The notes under the pieces: model-generated
What the model was told of the DNA's origin: nothing
What the model saw: only the letters and a program-made list of their open reading frames with translations
Database searches by the model: none
Shown: piece by piece, positions 8,236-15,395 of the stretch
Layout: each line of letters starts with the position of its first letter
Numbering within the stretch: position 1 is the stretch's first letter
DNA from: Haemophilus haemolyticus
GTDB taxonomy: Bacteria > Pseudomonadota > Gammaproteobacteria > Enterobacterales > Pasteurellaceae
Assembly: GCF_001679045.1 (NCBI RefSeq)
Contig: NZ_LYCK01000013.1
Location: 291,935 to 355,934 of the forward strand
Direction of reading: 5' to 3'
Length of the DNA: 64,000 bases
Position numbers and translations under genes: made by a program

Positions 8236-8731
8236 TGTCAATTGCTCCATATTTAAGATTGCCCGCTACACGACGCACCCAACCTTTACCAAAGGTTGCA
8301 AAAGTGCCAAGTTTGCAATAAAACTCAAGGCGTTCTGCATTCAAACGCATAATCACATCAGATATCGCCATATTCTTAATCGCCGCAATGGTCATATTGC
8401 CAATAATGCCGTCATCCGCCACATTCACCGCACGTTGCAACATACGGCTTGCATTACCTAATCCATGATTTACAGCCGCATCAAAAAACTGATAAGCCAC
8501 CGCTTCAGGCATCTTGTCGCATTGATAACGTAGCCAAAATGCGGAGTAGTAGATTTTAAAAGCCTGATCACGAGTCATCACACGCATATTGCCCTGATAA
8601 CCATTTGCCTGAGCTGTGCGTTTAGTAATCCCCCAATTGGTTTCCCCGCCTGGGTCGCGTGGGTCATTAACATACCCCCCCTCATGCCCAATTAAGCGGT
8701 TAAAAATATCTAGAAAAGTTAACGTCGACAT
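8225..8731 (-). CDS. GH108-family phage lysozyme (N-acetylmuramidase)
   Basis: The 168-aa endolysin cleaves peptidoglycan glycan strands at lysis. The N-terminal GHEGGYVNDPRDPGG carries the catalytic Glu of glycoside hydrolase family 108, followed by TNWGITKRTA. The C-terminal half has the peptidoglycan-binding-like segment (LQRAVNVADDGIIGNMT). No signal peptide or signal-anchor is evident, so release should depend on the holin. The start ATG directly follows the T-run of the hairpin at 8737-8769, whose 3' arm contains the only Shine-Dalgarno (AAGGG). Confidence 0.9.
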   Translation of the reverse strand: MSTLTFLDIFNRLIGHEGGYVNDPRDPGGETNWGITKRTAQANGYQGNMRVMTRDQAFKIYYSAFWLRYQCDKMPEAVAYQFFDAAVNHGLGNASRMLQRAVNVADDGIIGNMTIAAIKNMAISDVIMRLNAERLEFYCKLGTFATFGKGWVRRVAGNLKYGAIDNEV

Positions 8732-8736
8732 AAAAA

Positions 8737-8769
8737 AATACCCTTAATCTATTAATGATTAAGGGTATT
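8737..8769 (-). terminator. terminator/attenuator touching the lysozyme start codon
   Basis: A perfect 13-bp stem (AATACCCTTAATC with its complement) and a 7-nt loop are followed on the minus strand by seven T and then the lysozyme ATG. It should end the early/middle transcript after mor. It also hides the lysozyme ribosome-binding site, so read-through or alternative folding could control lysis. Confidence 0.75.
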
Positions 8770-8812
8770 GTCTTAAAAGCAGAGTAAAGAGAAGAGAGGA
8801 GCGGTTTCAGCA

Positions 8813-9241
8813 CTAAAACAAGGCAAGATTATGGGTTTCTTCAGGATGGCGCACCTGTGCCAAAATCTCCCAACCGCTCCGATCAGAAAGTTGATATTTC
8901 GGACAAAGCTCAAGCATAGCCATACGCCCTGATTTATTTAAATGCTGGGTAAGATAATCATAATCGGCTTTAAAACGATAATTACGCAACACACGCAATG
9001 CCGTTTGGCAACGAGGAATATACAGCCACTCCCCACGAAAAACCTCTCGTAATTTCACCGCACTTTCCAAACCAATTAATGCTTTAAGCTTAGGAAAATA
9101 ATGCACCCCATCAGTAAATCGAAAGGTAGCCCCACCAAAATGTGTAATAATTTTTTCCACCGCAGCAAAGCCCACCAAATCCACCATCTGCTGCACCGTT
9201 TCAGGCAGTAATTCAGCCACATCTTCCAAAGATTCAACCAT
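8813..9241 (-). CDS. Mor-family middle/late transcription activator
   Basis: The 142-aa product matches the Mor transcription activator family of Mu, which binds the middle promoter and recruits RNA polymerase through its subunits. N-terminal dimerisation segment (LLPETVQQMVDLVGFAAVEK), middle GGATFRFTDG, and a C-terminal helix-turn-helix region (residues 85-130). ATG 9241 follows GGAGG at 6 nt; the GTG two codons earlier overlaps that site and is rejected. It lies between the early region and the lysis genes, as expected for the switch to late expression. Confidence 0.85.
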   Translation of the reverse strand: MVESLEDVAELLPETVQQMVDLVGFAAVEKIITHFGGATFRFTDGVHYFPKLKALIGLESAVKLREVFRGEWLYIPRCQTALRVLRNYRFKADYDYLTQHLNKSGRMAMLELCPKYQLSDRSGWEILAQVRHPEETHNLALF

Positions 9242-9320
9242 AAACACCTCCGCAAATTGTTTTACGCAATTCTCACACGGAAATTTTAAAAAGGCGGTAT
9301 TTTTGAAAAAAAAGATAAAA

Positions 9321-9344
9321 AAAATCCCACCGAAGTGGGATTTT
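9321..9344 (-). terminator. terminator after the 150-aa accessory gene (copy 1)
   Basis: Hairpin AAAATCCCAC CGAA GTGGGATTTT, just after the stop at 9350. The same hairpin recurs at 10281-10303. Confidence 0.8.
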
Positions 9345-9349
9345 GTGAT

Positions 9350-9802
9350 TTAGCAAAGTCGGGTGTACCAATCTTCAAGCGTTTTTGCACGACGTGATAT
9401 TGTGCCTGTCCCTTGCTGATTATTAGATAACCGCTGATTGTTCGGCAAATTTGCAGTTGAAAAATAGTCGGTTAAGAACTGGCTTGCGTGTCCTTTCATA
9501 TCCTCACCAGAACTTAATGACCAATTATGCCATTCAACATAAACATCACTTTGCCGAAACGCCCAAGAAAGCAGACTCATAGGAGTTGAACTCGTTGCAA
9601 GTTTGATACCGTTTTGGGTTAAATTAAATTGGAAATCTAAAAAACCAAGGATTCTAGCGCTATGTGCATAATAATCGACTTGTCTTTCTGTTAGATCAAG
9701 TAATGAATGGGAAAGAAAGCCATGTTGATATTTACATTTAACAACAGCAATCACTTTATGAAGATCGTCCGCTTGAGGGACATTTATACTGATAAGAGGC
9801 AT
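9350..9802 (-). CDS. 150-aa hypothetical accessory (moron-type) protein
   Basis: The product starts MPLISINVPQADDLHKVIAV and has a helical N-terminal part that looks like a winged-helix or wHTH-type fold (LLDLTERQVDYYAHSARILGFLD). The C-terminal part is polar. ATG 9802 follows AAAAAGGT; the upstream TTG at 9847 is unlikely. The gene has its own terminator and a 500-bp upstream region with a putative structured RNA, so it looks independently expressed rather than part of the Mu early operon. No function assigned. Confidence 0.65.
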   Translation of the reverse strand: MPLISINVPQADDLHKVIAVVKCKYQHGFLSHSLLDLTERQVDYYAHSARILGFLDFQFNLTQNGIKLATSSTPMSLLSWAFRQSDVYVEWHNWSLSSGEDMKGHASQFLTDYFSTANLPNNQRLSNNQQGTGTISRRAKTLEDWYTRLC

Positions 9803-9916
9803 TTTTTTTACCTTTTTGTTAATTTTTCCTTTAAAAACGAAAAGCAAAAAGGTATTATTGCGCCGTGTTTACACAAAAATAACTTGCTTTTCGTTATAAA
9901 GGTAAGTTGTTTGTTT

Positions 9917-9997
9917 GGCATCACACAGTCATTGGTAGTGAGGAATGTGATACCGTCTTTTAGGAAGACCCGACCAGTTGGCGCTGATTGGGTTTTT
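9917..9997 (+). ncRNA. putative structured small RNA with intrinsic terminator
   Basis: On the plus strand, opposite to the phage genes, a stem-loop pairs GGCATCACA with TGTGATACC (one mismatch). It is followed by a 13-bp stem with one mismatch, 9965-9996, around the loop TTGGCG, ending in TTTTTCC. The second hairpin is a good rho-independent terminator. The position next to an independent accessory gene suggests a regulatory RNA such as the antisense RNAs of other phages; the 5' end and any promoter are not clear. Confidence 0.35.
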
Positions 9998-10280
9998 CCA
10001 TATCTAGTGGCTATAAAAACACGGACCCCCTAGATATTGATTTCAATTATAGATATTAACGATCGAAAAATCAATGAGGATCGTTGCAATCTATCAAAAT
10101 ATTTTCTGAATCGCTTCCTAACGCACGATTTTCAGAAATTTGATATTTACCTAGCCTAAAATTTAGCACGGCTTAAATCGTGTTTTATTTTGCATAAATA
10201 GCATTTAAAAATTACATATAAACATATATAAACACATATAACTATTTTACGTGCATAATTATGCTGTTTTACTCGCATAA

Positions 10281-10303
10281 AAAATCCCACCGAAGTGGGA
10301 TTT
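10281..10303 (-). terminator. terminator after the 233-aa accessory gene (copy 2)
   Basis: Same hairpin core as at 9321-9344 (AAATCCCAC CGAA GTGGGATTT), placed 3 bp after the stop at 10306. Duplicated terminators bracket the two accessory genes. Confidence 0.8.
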
Positions 10304-10305
10304 AA

Positions 10306-11007
10306 CTAAAACTTTTCAACAGGGCGATCTTCCTTTGTAACCTCCAGTTTAGGCAATGATATTTTTATTTCAACTGAATAGCTCTGATCGTAAAAACTCA
10401 TTACATCCATTTCAATAAATCTTGTATCTTTTGGAAGTCTAGAAATTATATCTTCTGATGAAGAAAATCTTTGCCCTAACTTCAAAATTGAATTCAACTT
10501 ATCGGTTTCTACATAAAAGAGTTTTTGGGATGTACGCTCTTTTGATTCTAGAATATCTAATTTTGGATCAACATTATTTATTTTCTGTCCTGTTTTAGCT
10601 GATGCTAATATATCGTCAAAACGATTTGCCGTACCATCTTTATCTTCAACTTGATAAAGAGAAAAACCTGATTTAATTAATCCTCGAAATAATTCCCAAA
10701 AATCAGCTCTCGCAATACTTGCATCAGTTAGATGAAGAATAACTCCATTTGTCTTATTTTTATCTAAAGTAATGACTATATTAAATTTTGCTCCATAAAG
10801 CGATTCATACCCTTCAGGCGCACAAATTCTTGATTCGGAATAAGCCATACATTTTCCAAAATACTTGAATCGCTCTAAAAAATCATTCTTATGAATATCA
10901 AACGGATAATCTTTGAAAATTTTAATTTCTTCTTTTGCATGATCAAACATCCCAGCATCGGCAGCAAAAGAGCTAGCAAGCAATATAATCACAAATAAAT
11001 TCTTCAT
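10306..11007 (-). CDS. 233-aa secreted hypothetical protein (accessory/moron gene)
   Basis: The first 18 residues (MKNLFVIILLASSFAADA) form a signal peptide with a plausible cleavage site ADA/GM, so the protein is probably periplasmic. Two cysteines (CMAYSESRIC) may form a disulfide. The rest is mixed alpha/beta and lysine-rich. It is AT-rich compared with the phage genes, lies between gemA and mor where Mu has no such gene, and has its own terminator. This suggests a lysogenic-conversion gene. I recognise no family. Confidence 0.7.
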   Translation of the reverse strand: MKNLFVIILLASSFAADAGMFDHAKEEIKIFKDYPFDIHKNDFLERFKYFGKCMAYSESRICAPEGYESLYGAKFNIVITLDKNKTNGVILHLTDASIARADFWELFRGLIKSGFSLYQVEDKDGTANRFDDILASAKTGQKINNVDPKLDILESKERTSQKLFYVETDKLNSILKLGQRFSSSEDIISRLPKDTRFIEMDVMSFYDQSYSVEIKISLPKLEVTKEDRPVEKF

Positions 11008-11065
11008 AAAAAATCCAATAAAAAAGGCTCCAAAGAGCCTTCAATTTACACCTGATAATTTCATC

Positions 11066-11467
11066 TTACAATGCTTTTTTATTCCGATCATACACCGCCA
11101 ACATCTGCACCACCTTTTTCAACTGCCACGGCTGCAACCAATGCACAAAATCCACTTTAAACGAACGTTTCGCAATACCATCAGCATATTCTTTCGGTAA
11201 ACCATGTTTTGCTAAAAGTGCGGTAATTTTTGCTAAATAAATTTTCTTATCTTCACGTGGTGCCGCACGATTTCCCCAAAAATGACTACTGGATTTAAAA
11301 CCCTTTTGCACCATAACATTTAACACCTGTTGCAATTCATTCTCTGTCATTTCAGTACAACTTGTTTTACCTGTTGTACTCACCAATAATTGACGATAGG
11401 TTTCATCATCAAGACCTAATTGGCTTTTTCCAATATGGATTCTAGCGATTAAATTTTTACGCAACAT
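11066..11467 (-). CDS. GemA/gp16-like early regulatory protein
   Basis: The 133-aa product matches the GemA (Mu gp16, DUF1018) family, early proteins that alter host gene expression and DNA topology in Mu. Features: IHIGKSQLGLDDETYRQLL near the N-terminus and the C-terminal WLQPWQLKKVVQMLAVYDR. The start MLRKNLIARIH at 11467 is chosen because it overlaps the previous gene by 11 bp and fits the family start; the frame is open further upstream without homology. It is the last standard early gene before the accessory pair. Confidence 0.85.
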   Translation of the reverse strand: MLRKNLIARIHIGKSQLGLDDETYRQLLVSTTGKTSCTEMTENELQQVLNVMVQKGFKSSSHFWGNRAAPREDKKIYLAKITALLAKHGLPKEYADGIAKRSFKVDFVHWLQPWQLKKVVQMLAVYDRNKKAL

Positions 11468-12005
11468 AGCCTTTCTCCTGTTCTGCTTTCCAGGCTTTCC
11501 AAACCGCAAACTCAGGCATATTTTCCACAAATTGCAACTGCCCAATAGCGGCATAACGTTCAATATATTGAATAGCGGCCATACGTTGATTCTCTTCTTG
11601 CGCCGCCACGCTTTGCATTTCAGCCTTGCCTTCATTACGCACCATCGCAAACAACGGTTTCGCCCCTTCATACACTTTCTTCAAATAGTTATGATTCGCT
11701 AGAGCTTGAATATTGCGGGTTTCCCGACGGTTTTTCATCACCGCTTGCACCGTTTCATTCAACGCATGAGCGAGTAGCGGACTGGGTTGATACATCTCCA
11801 ACACATCTTTCATTAATCTCAATGCCCGACCATTAGATAACGCCGATCTTTCAGGGCGAAACAAACCAATATAACTTACCAACGCACGGGCATTACGACC
11901 ACCCAAATTGGAGATTAACCCCAACATCTCACGCCCCGCATCATCTTCCAACAGCGCATCCAAATGAATGTCACTGTGGCAAATAGGGCAACGGCATAGT
12001 TTCAT
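11457..12005 (-). CDS. 182-aa phage early protein with N-terminal Cys pair
   Basis: The product begins MKLCRCPICHSDIHLDALLEDD, with CxCxxCH resembling half of a zinc site, followed by a helical body with a positively charged centre (MKNRRETRNIQALANHNYLKK). It overlaps gemA by 11 bp, so the two are coupled. Proteins of this kind recur before gemA in Haemophilus Mu-like prophages; the function is not known. DNA or RNA binding is plausible from the cysteines and charge. Confidence 0.7.
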   Translation of the reverse strand: MKLCRCPICHSDIHLDALLEDDAGREMLGLISNLGGRNARALVSYIGLFRPERSALSNGRALRLMKDVLEMYQPSPLLAHALNETVQAVMKNRRETRNIQALANHNYLKKVYEGAKPLFAMVRNEGKAEMQSVAAQEENQRMAAIQYIERYAAIGQLQFVENMPEFAVWKAWKAEQEKGYVA

Positions 12006-12028
12006 TATTGTTCCCTCAAACTTGATTT

Positions 12029-12120
12029 AAAACACATTACTCAGCCCATTTCATCTCACTTATCCCCCTCTTTTGTAAAGAGGGGTTAGGGGAGATTTAA
12101 TGGACTGTAAATGGGTTTTA
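12029..12120. repeat. palindromic MITE/REP-like repeat, copy 1
   Basis: This is a 92-bp imperfect palindrome whose outer arms are AAAACACATTAC and GTAAATGGGTTTT. Its core is a CCCCTCTTT TGT AAAGAGGGG hairpin next to TTAGGGGAGATTT. Near-identical copies lie at 13079-13170 and 14104-14190, each in a gap between early genes. It overlaps the end of the DUF551-like gene by 3 bp. Confidence 0.8.
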
Positions 12121-12684
12121 GTCGATTGGTGGTTGTGGCAGTGGTTTCCAGTGTGAAACTTCAATCACCACGTTTGATAACCCTATATTGTCTAACTCCC
12201 AATATGGTGGCATTAAATTGCCATCTGATTCCCTTCTATCACCGTATAAATACCACCCGAAATCAACAAACCAATTTTCGCCATCCTCGGTATAATAAAT
12301 TAAGTGTCTATTGCTTGAGTTGCGTAGTTCTTCACCTGTATAAAATGGTTCAGGCAATCTCTCACTGCACTTAATCCAGTTGTCATCTTTCGGATAATCT
12401 ACAATTTCTGGTTTTTCAAGGACGTAATCAAAATCGGAGCAGCGCTCATCTTTCTCCTCTTCGGTTAACGTTTTTTTCTTGCATTCCGCTTTACCTAAAA
12501 CCACACCATAAACAGCATACGGTAAATCATTAATCTCATAATTTTCGTATTCGTCCATGTCGTCTGCAAATTCGTGAGCCTCGACAGCGCCAGCCAAACA
12601 AGTCTCTCTTGCTTGCTCTAATGTTTCACACAAATTAATAATATGGATATCGTTTGATACATCTACTGAAAAATATTTACTCAT
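12118..12684 (-). CDS. DUF551-like phage protein
   Basis: The 188-aa product ends in a DUF551-type domain: WIKCSERLPEPFYTGEELRN, an HLIYYTEDGENWFVDFGWY strand region, and the closing VIEVSHWKPLPQPP. The N-terminal 90 residues are acidic and specific to this gene. DUF551 proteins are common in phage early regions and have no established role. It abuts the next upstream gene (12685) with no gap. Confidence 0.75.
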   Translation of the reverse strand: MSKYFSVDVSNDIHIINLCETLEQARETCLAGAVEAHEFADDMDEYENYEINDLPYAVYGVVLGKAECKKKTLTEEEKDERCSDFDYVLEKPEIVDYPKDDNWIKCSERLPEPFYTGEELRNSSNRHLIYYTEDGENWFVDFGWYLYGDRRESDGNLMPPYWELDNIGLSNVVIEVSHWKPLPQPPID

Positions 12685-13059
12685 TTATTCCCCCATTCGA
12701 ATTGAAAACCCACCATGACGAAATACAACATTCTGATCGTCTTCAGTAAGTTTTTTCATTAATTGATATGTTTTAGGGCATCTGCCAGAGCCTTTTTCTT
12801 CGTTAAATAAACGTTCTAACTCGTCCCAATGTTCCACTAATTTTGCCCAAATGGGAGACACGGTTTTCATCTTGTAAAGATAATTGCGCATTTCTGGAAC
12901 ACGTTCTAATAACTTCACACAACGAGATAAATCGCTCGGATCAAGCGGATAGCTCTTACTTCTTGGCACCACATCAAAACCAATTACAAACGCCATACAT
13001 TTACTGCTTAATCCGACATCTTCATCATCTGCCAGCCATTGAATGATTTTTGTCTGCAT
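12685..13059 (-). CDS. 124-aa hypothetical phage protein
   Basis: The product starts MQTKIIQWLADDEDVGLSSK after GGAGGAAAA. The start resembles short phage proteins with an IxWLxDxxVGxSSK pattern, and the middle carries an ELERLFNEEKGSGRCPKTYQ segment. It immediately precedes the DUF551-like gene and follows repeat copy 2. Function unknown. Confidence 0.7.
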   Translation of the reverse strand: MQTKIIQWLADDEDVGLSSKCMAFVIGFDVVPRSKSYPLDPSDLSRCVKLLERVPEMRNYLYKMKTVSPIWAKLVEHWDELERLFNEEKGSGRCPKTYQLMKKLTEDDQNVVFRHGGFSIRMGE

Positions 13060-13078
13060 TTTTCCTCCTTATTAATTG

Positions 13079-13170
13079 AAAACACATTACTCAGCCCACT
13101 TCATCTAACTTCCCCCCCTCTTTTGTAAAGAGGGGCTAGGGGAGATTTAATAGGCTGTAAATGGGTTTTA
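13079..13170. repeat. palindromic MITE/REP-like repeat, copy 2
   Basis: 92 bp, differing from copy 1 at only a handful of positions, including the compensated arms TCAGCCCACTT and TAGGCTGTAAATGGG. It ends 3 bp inside the stop region of the gene that finishes at 13168. Confidence 0.8.
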
Positions 13171-13542
13171 TTTTGCATTCTGAAGAATTTCGTCAATAAC
13201 TGGATCCTTCAAAAGAATTTTCTCAATAATGCCAATCAACGTACGACCAATTTCATTTGGATTATCAACTTTCGCACTAACATCCCATTCATCACCATCT
13301 TGGGTGCAAAAATCTAATTTTATTTTGTGCTCGAAACCATTTTTAACGTTAGCGTCCATACCCTCAAAAGCAAGCCAACCAGCTCTAACAATTTCAGGTA
13401 ACTTAAACATCAAACAAGTCATCGCATCCTTCACATATAAAACTGTCACTTGATGGTATTTTGTATTGACATTAAAAGTTAAATCGTCATCAGTGACTCC
13501 CACTTTAAACTCAAATGTTACTGCATACTTTTTTTCTTCCAT
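13168..13542 (-). CDS. 124-aa hypothetical phage protein
   Basis: Predicted start MEEKKYAVTFEFKVGVTDD, one base after the stop of the 59-aa gene, so coupled. The sequence alternates strands and helices and is acidic; no motif is recognised. An upstream in-frame TTG/GTG-type extension to 13584 would overlap the 59-aa gene and is rejected. Confidence 0.65.
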   Translation of the reverse strand: MEEKKYAVTFEFKVGVTDDDLTFNVNTKYHQVTVLYVKDAMTCLMFKLPEIVRAGWLAFEGMDANVKNGFEHKIKLDFCTQDGDEWDVSAKVDNPNEIGRTLIGIIEKILLKDPVIDEILQNAK

Positions 13543-13543
13543 T

Positions 13544-13723
13544 TCATTTATCTCCCAACACTGGCGCAATTTGCCACGCCACACTTTTCATCTCTCTGCT
13601 TGCCGCTTGTAATAGCAACAAAGCCCCTTTTGAATCATCAACCAGCCACTGTTCTTTTGCTGCTTCTATTTGCTCCATAATCTGTGCCAGTTGCTCGGTG
13701 ACTTGCGCTTTCTTTTCACTCAT
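13544..13723 (-). CDS. 59-aa helical phage protein
   Basis: A short frame MSEKKAQVTEQLAQIMEQIE... ending QIAPVLGDK, almost wholly alpha-helical and probably a coiled coil. Its ATG overlaps the previous stop (ATGA) and its stop is one base before the next ATG, so it fills the gap exactly. That packing supports a real gene despite its size. Function unknown. Confidence 0.65.
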   Translation of the reverse strand: MSEKKAQVTEQLAQIMEQIEAAKEQWLVDDSKGALLLLQAASREMKSVAWQIAPVLGDK

Positions 13724-13884
13724 ACTTCCTCCACCTCAACCACATCATCAATTTCCGTAATCGTATGCGGTAGTTTATTCACATCACACACATTCAAATC
13801 ACACCATTCCAACACTTGCTCATTGCTTTCAGCTTCCACAACGGCTTCAACCAAACAATAAAAGCGCGCTACAAACTTAGCCAT
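13720..13884 (-). CDS. 54-aa acidic hypothetical phage protein
   Basis: Starts MAKFVARFYCLVEAVVEAES, ends in an acidic tail (EIDDVVEVEEV). The start at 13884 overlaps the end of the ANR-like gene by 8 bp; longer upstream starts in this frame run antiparallel through the ANR gene and are unlikely. Small proteins like this occur in Mu-like early operons; role unknown. Confidence 0.6.
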   Translation of the reverse strand: MAKFVARFYCLVEAVVEAESNEQVLEWCDLNVCDVNKLPHTITEIDDVVEVEEV

Positions 13885-14086
13885 GATTGACCTCCGGTCT
13901 TCTCGCTGGATAACGCACATAATGTGCACAAAACAGGCGACGATTTTCCGCCCATTCTTGATTTTCCCGACGACGAGCCACCGTTGCCGCTTTTTCCCAA
14001 GCGCTTTCTGCTTGTTTCCATGCGCCAGCACGTTCCATTTCCGCAGCGTGTTGGCTAAAATCTCGGTAATTTTCCAATTTTTTCAT
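13877..14086 (-). CDS. ANR-family regulator-like protein
   Basis: The 69-aa product fits the ANR (AraC negative regulator) pattern: YRDFSQHAAEMERAGAWKQA, then W..A...A....N..W...R..FC. ANR proteins such as Aar bind AraC-type activators and damp their targets; phage copies may do the same to host regulators, which is inference here. It is preceded by AAAGGAGCAACA and followed closely by the 54-aa gene. Confidence 0.75.
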   Translation of the reverse strand: MKKLENYRDFSQHAAEMERAGAWKQAESAWEKAATVARRRENQEWAENRRLFCAHYVRYPARRPEVNHG

Positions 14087-14103
14087 TGTTGCTCCTTTGT
14101 TGT

Positions 14104-14190
14104 TAAAACCTATTATGAATGCCCCTCATCTCATCCCCCTCTTTCGTAAAGAGGGGCTAGGGGAGATTTAAAGGGCATTTAAATAAGTTT
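14104..14190. repeat. palindromic MITE/REP-like repeat, copy 3
   Basis: 87 bp, with arms AAAACCTATTATGAATGCCC and GGGCATTTAAATAAGTTTT, around the same CCCCTCTTTCGTAAAGAGGGG core. The arms differ from copies 1 and 2 yet still pair, so the palindrome itself appears to be conserved. Confidence 0.8.
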
Positions 14191-14270
14191 TATAAATTCT
14201 TAAACATCAAATATGCTAACCACGCATATAGTGCAAAAAGACAAATTACAACGATGCCAGACTCACTCAT
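14190..14270 (-). CDS. 26-aa single-span membrane peptide
   Basis: Frame MSESGIVVICLFALYAWLAY... ending MFKNL: one clean membrane helix with a short N-terminal polar tail. Its ATG directly follows the stop of the DUF3164-like gene, so it is translated by coupling. Very short, but the hydrophobic profile is not what chance AT-rich sequence usually gives. Role unknown. Confidence 0.5.
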   Translation of the reverse strand: MSESGIVVICLFALYAWLAYLMFKNL

Positions 14271-14888
14271 CTACGCCCCAGCTACATCTAACGCAATCGG
14301 CACATACTGATCGCTTTCGCCCACACGTTCATAAAGTCGCACATAAGCCTTACTACTCACCACTTGCACGCTTTCACTAATCGCCTGCATCGCGTTTTGC
14401 CAACGTTCATCTTGAATATCTACCCGTCGCAAACCTAAAATCCGTGATGTGTTGAGGTTTCCCTCTTTATCTACATTAAACGCACGTTCAATTAACGCTT
14501 TTAGTTCAGGGCGAGAGCCTTCGCTCCATTCATTCAAGCACTCATCAATCAACACTTTTGCCGCCTGAATACGTTCATCAAATTGCAAATGGTCGTTAAT
14601 CGCACGTTGGATTTTGTATTTGCCGTCGTAGCTATAAAGTGTGATATTGCCTTTACTACCGCCCACTTTGGCATTGTATTTTTCAGCCGAAAGTTCAATA
14701 AACGCCTGAATATCGCCGAAAATGCTATCTTTAAAATTGCGCATCTCCTTATTTAAAGACACGCCTTTTTCCACCCATTCACGCACAAGCACATCACGTG
14801 CTTTGTCGATGTCTTTCACCAATTCGGCTGGCGTTAAATTTCCTCTTACATCACGCCAGTATTCTTTCCCCTCAATCATCACCTTCAT
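14271..14888 (-). CDS. DUF3164-like Mu early protein
   Basis: The 205-aa product matches the DUF3164 family found after the B gene in Mu-like phages. Features: EYWRDVRGNLTPAELVKDID at the N-terminus and a central helical body with FKDSIFGDIQAFIELSAEKY. The C-terminal ERVGESDQYVPIALDVAGA follows the family pattern. The biochemical role is not established. It begins one base before the stop of the preceding HTH gene. Confidence 0.8.
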   Translation of the reverse strand: MKVMIEGKEYWRDVRGNLTPAELVKDIDKARDVLVREWVEKGVSLNKEMRNFKDSIFGDIQAFIELSAEKYNAKVGGSKGNITLYSYDGKYKIQRAINDHLQFDERIQAAKVLIDECLNEWSEGSRPELKALIERAFNVDKEGNLNTSRILGLRRVDIQDERWQNAMQAISESVQVVSSKAYVRLYERVGESDQYVPIALDVAGA

Positions 14889-15080
14889 TTAGAGTTCCTC
14901 TTTATCTAACTTAATCACTACAAGTCGCTTACCTTTATCACGTTTACATCGGGCGACTGTTGCCGAGCTGTAAATCGTTTTTTCGCTCACATTGAGTTTC
15001 TTTGCTAATTCTTCCGCAGTCCCGTCACCCAAATTCTCTTCGCCACGATAGACTGCATAAATTTGCCGACGCGTTGCCAT
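14889..15080 (-). CDS. 63-aa helix-turn-helix-like protein
   Basis: Start MATRRQIYAVYRGEENLGDG follows an excellent AGGAGGAGG. The segment TAEELAKKLNVSEKTIYSSAT is a helix-turn-helix-like sequence, so DNA binding is likely. The 15110 start lies upstream of the Shine-Dalgarno and is rejected. It sits between a 98-aa gene and the DUF3164-like gene in the early operon and may be a small early regulator. Confidence 0.7.
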   Translation of the reverse strand: MATRRQIYAVYRGEENLGDGTAEELAKKLNVSEKTIYSSATVARCKRDKGKRLVVIKLDKEEL

Positions 15081-15088
15081 TCCTCCTC

Positions 15089-15385
15089 CTAGTTCAAATA
15101 TTTCCGCCAAACCACACGGATACCTTCCACCGTAAATTGCGCTTCTTGGTATCGACCCACATCACGCCCCACGTGATACACATAAGCGCGTTGGTCTTTC
15201 TCTAGCTTTTCTGTTACTGCATTATTCATCACACGCACAGTCGGTCTTATCTTCTCAAAGTGCACATTAATCACCGTAAGCCCCATTTCATTTAAGCGTC
15301 TCACCGCTTTTTCCACTTGTTCTAAATAAGCCAACATCACGGCATTGTTTTTGTTTAATTGTTTGTTTTTTCTTGCTTGCAACAT
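15089..15385 (-). CDS. 98-aa hypothetical phage protein
   Basis: A basic, helical N-terminal half (MLQARKNKQLNKNNAVMLAY) is followed by a C-terminal strand-rich part with arginines (RPTVRVMNNAV..., YHVGRDVGRYQEAQF). It follows the B gene by 10 bp with GGAGATAACC before ATG. This position in Mu-like phages holds small nonessential early genes. No motif recognised. Confidence 0.65.
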   Translation of the reverse strand: MLQARKNKQLNKNNAVMLAYLEQVEKAVRRLNEMGLTVINVHFEKIRPTVRVMNNAVTEKLEKDQRAYVYHVGRDVGRYQEAQFTVEGIRVVWRKYLN

Positions 15386-15395
15386 GGTTATCTCC

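Larger units (their letters stand above)
9803..10305. other. intergenic region between the two accessory genes
   Basis: It holds an 11-bp inverted repeat (ACGAAAAGCAA at 9837-9847 with TTGCTTTTCGT at 9884-9894), the putative structured RNA at 9917-9997, a second hairpin (ATATCTAG/CTAGATAT, 10000-10037), an AT-rich stretch with ACATATAA-type repeats (10213-10245) and the terminator copy at 10281-10303. No convincing ORF on either strand. Confidence 0.5.

Noticed and set aside
9707..10033. 108-codon plus-strand frame over the accessory-gene gap
   Set aside because: It overlaps the 150-aa gene antisense and runs through the structured hairpins; no ribosome site and no protein-like composition.
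12118..12374. Plus-strand frames opposite the early phage genes
   Set aside because: They are antisense shadows without ribosome sites; the minus-strand frames are coupled and match phage families.
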